Under the pieces are notes generated by a model, which did not search any database, had not been told where the DNA came from, and was given only the letters and a program-made list of their open reading frames with translations. A stretch of 6,491 nucleotides of DNA from QHBQ01 sp038230695 (GTDB lineage: Bacteria > Chloroflexota > Chloroflexia > QHBQ01), in NCBI GenBank assembly GCA_038230695.1, contig JBBRMT010000256.1:1-6491 (forward strand), written 5' to 3'. Position 1 is the stretch's first letter, and every line of letters starts with the position of its first letter. The translations under genes and the position numbers were made by a program. This document shows positions 4,747-6,491 of the stretch, in pieces.

Positions 4747-6491
4747 ATGACCATTGCCCAAACCCTGGTGCTGAAGGAAGATAAAGTATTTATTGTTAGC
4801 GATGAGGCTGGCAATGTGACCCGCGAAACCGCCCAGGGTCTGTATTATCATGATACCCGCTATCTCAGCGTGTTCAGCCTGAAGGTAAATGGACAGGAGC
4901 TTGAATTGCTCAACTCCAGCGGTGAACAGAATTATATAGCTAACCTGGAGTTCGCCAATCTTCACTTTACCCTCGATGATGGCACCCGGGTACGATCGCA
5001 AACCATGAAGTTCGAGCGCAACCGCTTCATTATGGACGGAATGTATGAGCATCTGAAGATCACTAACTACAATCGCTTTAACGTGCCGCTGACGGTTAGC
5101 CTGACTTTGAGTGCAGACTTTAGGGATATGTTCGACATTCGTGGCTTCCCTCGTAAACAATATGGCGTGATCGAAGCTCCTCAATGGAACGGCAAGGAAC
5201 TACGGTTCAGCTATGTGGGAGTGGACAAAGTGGAGACCGGCTGTGTGGTGAGCTTTGATCGTGAGCCGGACAATGTGGATATTACACTGCCCAGGAATCA
5301 GGTATCCGAGCCAGTCGAGAGTGGTTCGATTGCGCCAAATCTCGTCACTCCTGCCGAGCAAGTGGTTATCAATGCGCCAACCGTAACCCTGACCTGGAAT
5401 ATCGAAACCGCGCCCCAGGTGGAGACAGGGCTGGCAATGCACATCTGTCCCCAGGAATTGATCGCCGAGGGCGACAACCGCGACTATGACCGCAAGGTTG
5501 ACGAACTGATCCACCGCTATCAGCATTGGGACGCAGAGAGCAGCCAGATCAGCAGCGACGAGGAGCTATTCAACCGCCTGCTGGCCCGCAGTAGCCACGA
5601 CCTGCGCGTGCTAGCCGAGTTGCAGGAGGATGGTAGCTACTTCCCGGATGCGGGCATCCCCTGGTACGCCTGTCCCTTTGGGCGGGATAGCATAATTACC
5701 GCCTACCAGACCCTGATGCTTAACCCCGGCATAGCGGTCGGCACCTTGCGTTATCTGGCAAAGTACCAGGGCGACAAGATAGACGACTGGCGCGACGAGC
5801 AACCCGGCAAGATTATGCACGAGTTGCGCTTTGGCGAGATGGCGCGGCTCAATATGGTGCCACATACGCCTTACTACGGCACAGTTGATGCCACCCCTCT
5901 GTTCCTGATGCTGTTCGTGGAAACCATGCGCTGGCTCGATGATGACAAGCTGTATGAGGAGTTGTTGCCCAACGTAGAGCGGGCGCTGGCCTGGATTGAT
6001 GAATACGGCGACCTTGACGGCGATGGCTTCGTGGAATATCAGCAACGCAGCGAACGCGGCATTCGCAACCAGGTATGGAAGGACAGCGCCGACTCCACCC
6101 AGTTCCCCGATGGCACAATGGCCGAATTGCCAGTGGCGGCGGTAGAGGTACAGGGTTATGTATACGCAGCCAAACAAGGGCTGGCCGAGTTGTTCGCCCG
6201 TAAGGGAAGGCTGGGCGATGCTGCCCGCTTGGAGTGCGAGGCGGAGACGCTCAAGCAGCGTTTCAACCAGGCATTCTGGATGCCGGAGCTTGAGTTCTAC
6301 GCTCAAGCGTTGGATTGCGACAAGCGACCAGTTCCGACGATTAGCAGCAACCCCGGCCACTGCCTGTTCGCTGGCATAATTGATGCTGATAAAGCAGAAC
6401 AAGTAGTGCGTCGCCTGATGCAGCCCGATATGGCAAGTGGCTGGGGCATTCGCACCATCAGCAGCAGCGACCCCCACTACAACCCGATGAG
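4747..6491 (+). CDS. Amylo-alpha-1,6-glucosidase / glycogen-debranching family glycosidase, 5' part
   Basis: 581 open codons read from ATG 4747 to the window edge with no stop; the family is usually about 700 residues, so perhaps a sixth is missing. The N-terminal beta domain (about 8-200) has the typical opening VFIVSDEAGNVTRETAQGLYYHDTRYLS (14-41), as in the bacterial debranching-enzyme N-terminal family (GDE_N_bis type). The (alpha/alpha)6 catalytic domain starts near 265 (SSDEELFNRLLARSSHDLRVL). It shows GIPWYACPFGRDS (303-315), PYYGTVDATPLF (375-386), IRNQVWKDSADS (439-450), EVQGYVYAA (467-475) and NPGHCLF (535-541). Proteins of this family hydrolyse alpha-glucosidic bonds, but many lack tested substrates, so glycogen debranching itself is not certain. 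No signal peptide is visible; probably cytoplasmic. The gene is 65 bases downstream of a LacI-type regulator and likely controlled by it. The many minus-strand open frames across this gene are shadows. Confidence 0.9.
   Translation, partial: MTIAQTLVLKEDKVFIVSDEAGNVTRETAQGLYYHDTRYLSVFSLKVNGQELELLNSSGEQNYIANLEFANLHFTLDDGTRVRSQTMKFERNRFIMDGMYEHLKITNYNRFNVPLTVSLTLSADFRDMFDIRGFPRKQYGVIEAPQWNGKELRFSYVGVDKVETGCVVSFDREPDNVDITLPRNQVSEPVESGSIAPNLVTPAEQVVINAPTVTLTWNIETAPQVETGLAMHICPQELIAEGDNRDYDRKVDELIHRYQHWDAESSQISSDEELFNRLLARSSHDLRVLAELQEDGSYFPDAGIPWYACPFGRDSIITAYQTLMLNPGIAVGTLRYLAKYQGDKIDDWRDEQPGKIMHELRFGEMARLNMVPHTPYYGTVDATPLFLMLFVETMRWLDDDKLYEELLPNVERALAWIDEYGDLDGDGFVEYQQRSERGIRNQVWKDSADSTQFPDGTMAELPVAAVEVQGYVYAAKQGLAELFARKGRLGDAARLECEAETLKQRFNQAFWMPELEFYAQALDCDKRPVPTISSNPGHCLFAGIIDADKAEQVVRRLMQPDMASGWGIRTISSSDPHYNPM

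Noticed and set aside
4739..4750. Three-codon mini-ORF ATG ATA AGA TGA overlapping the glycosidase start
   Set aside because: Its ATG lies directly against the ribosome binding site, so initiation there is unlikely; probably coincidental.
4732..6477. Several long minus-strand open frames (for example 4732-5184 and 5611-6477)
   Set aside because: They lie opposite the glycosidase gene, whose plus-strand translation carries clear family motifs across the whole length. The minus frames have no recognisable domain and are codon-bias shadows.

Overview
This 6491-base window most likely comes from a free-living bacterium of the phylum Chloroflexota. The assignment is an inference. It rests on the surface protein at the left edge, where a long Thr/Asn/Pro-rich (TNTPT-like) spacer joins three C-terminal SLH repeats of the 'FSDVPPS..FY.YIE' type with TRGQ-like motifs, a style I associate with that phylum. 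The LacI regulator, MoaC and the debranching-type glycosidase fit it but do not prove it. No rRNA, tRNA, insertion sequence or CRISPR array was seen.

Layout. (1) 1-1140, plus strand: the 3' part of a cell-surface protein, with about 183 residues of low-complexity spacer followed by three SLH domains. (2) 1141-1594: a convergent intergenic region with no recognisable gene or convincing terminator. (3) 1595-3492, minus strand: a two-gene unit in which a galactose-mutarotase-like (possibly DUF4380-like) protein is followed, with an ATGA overlap, by moaC of molybdenum cofactor synthesis. MoaC carries an unexpected ~42-residue C-terminal tail. (4) 3493-3664: a compact divergent control region. It holds a strong sigma70-type promoter for the right-hand genes, a near-perfect LacI-family operator just after its -10 box, a weaker promoter candidate for the left-hand genes, and a degenerate tandem repeat. 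(5) 3665-4681, plus strand: a LacI-family repressor. (6) 4747-6491, plus strand: a glycogen-debranching-type (amylo-alpha-1,6-glucosidase family) glycosidase, open to the right edge.

How it may work together. The regulator, the glycosidase 65 bases downstream and the divergent sugar-binding-fold protein look like a small carbohydrate-utilisation divergon. The operator lies over the predicted lacI start site, so autoregulation that also controls the glycosidase by read-through is the simplest model. A half operator lies upstream of the extended -10 candidate for the divergent genes, so the same repressor may act there. Why moaC is translationally coupled to the mutarotase-like gene is unclear, and this is the oddest point of gene order here. 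The glycosidase could not be read from a complete ORF because its stop lies outside the window; I translated it by hand and found 581 open codons.
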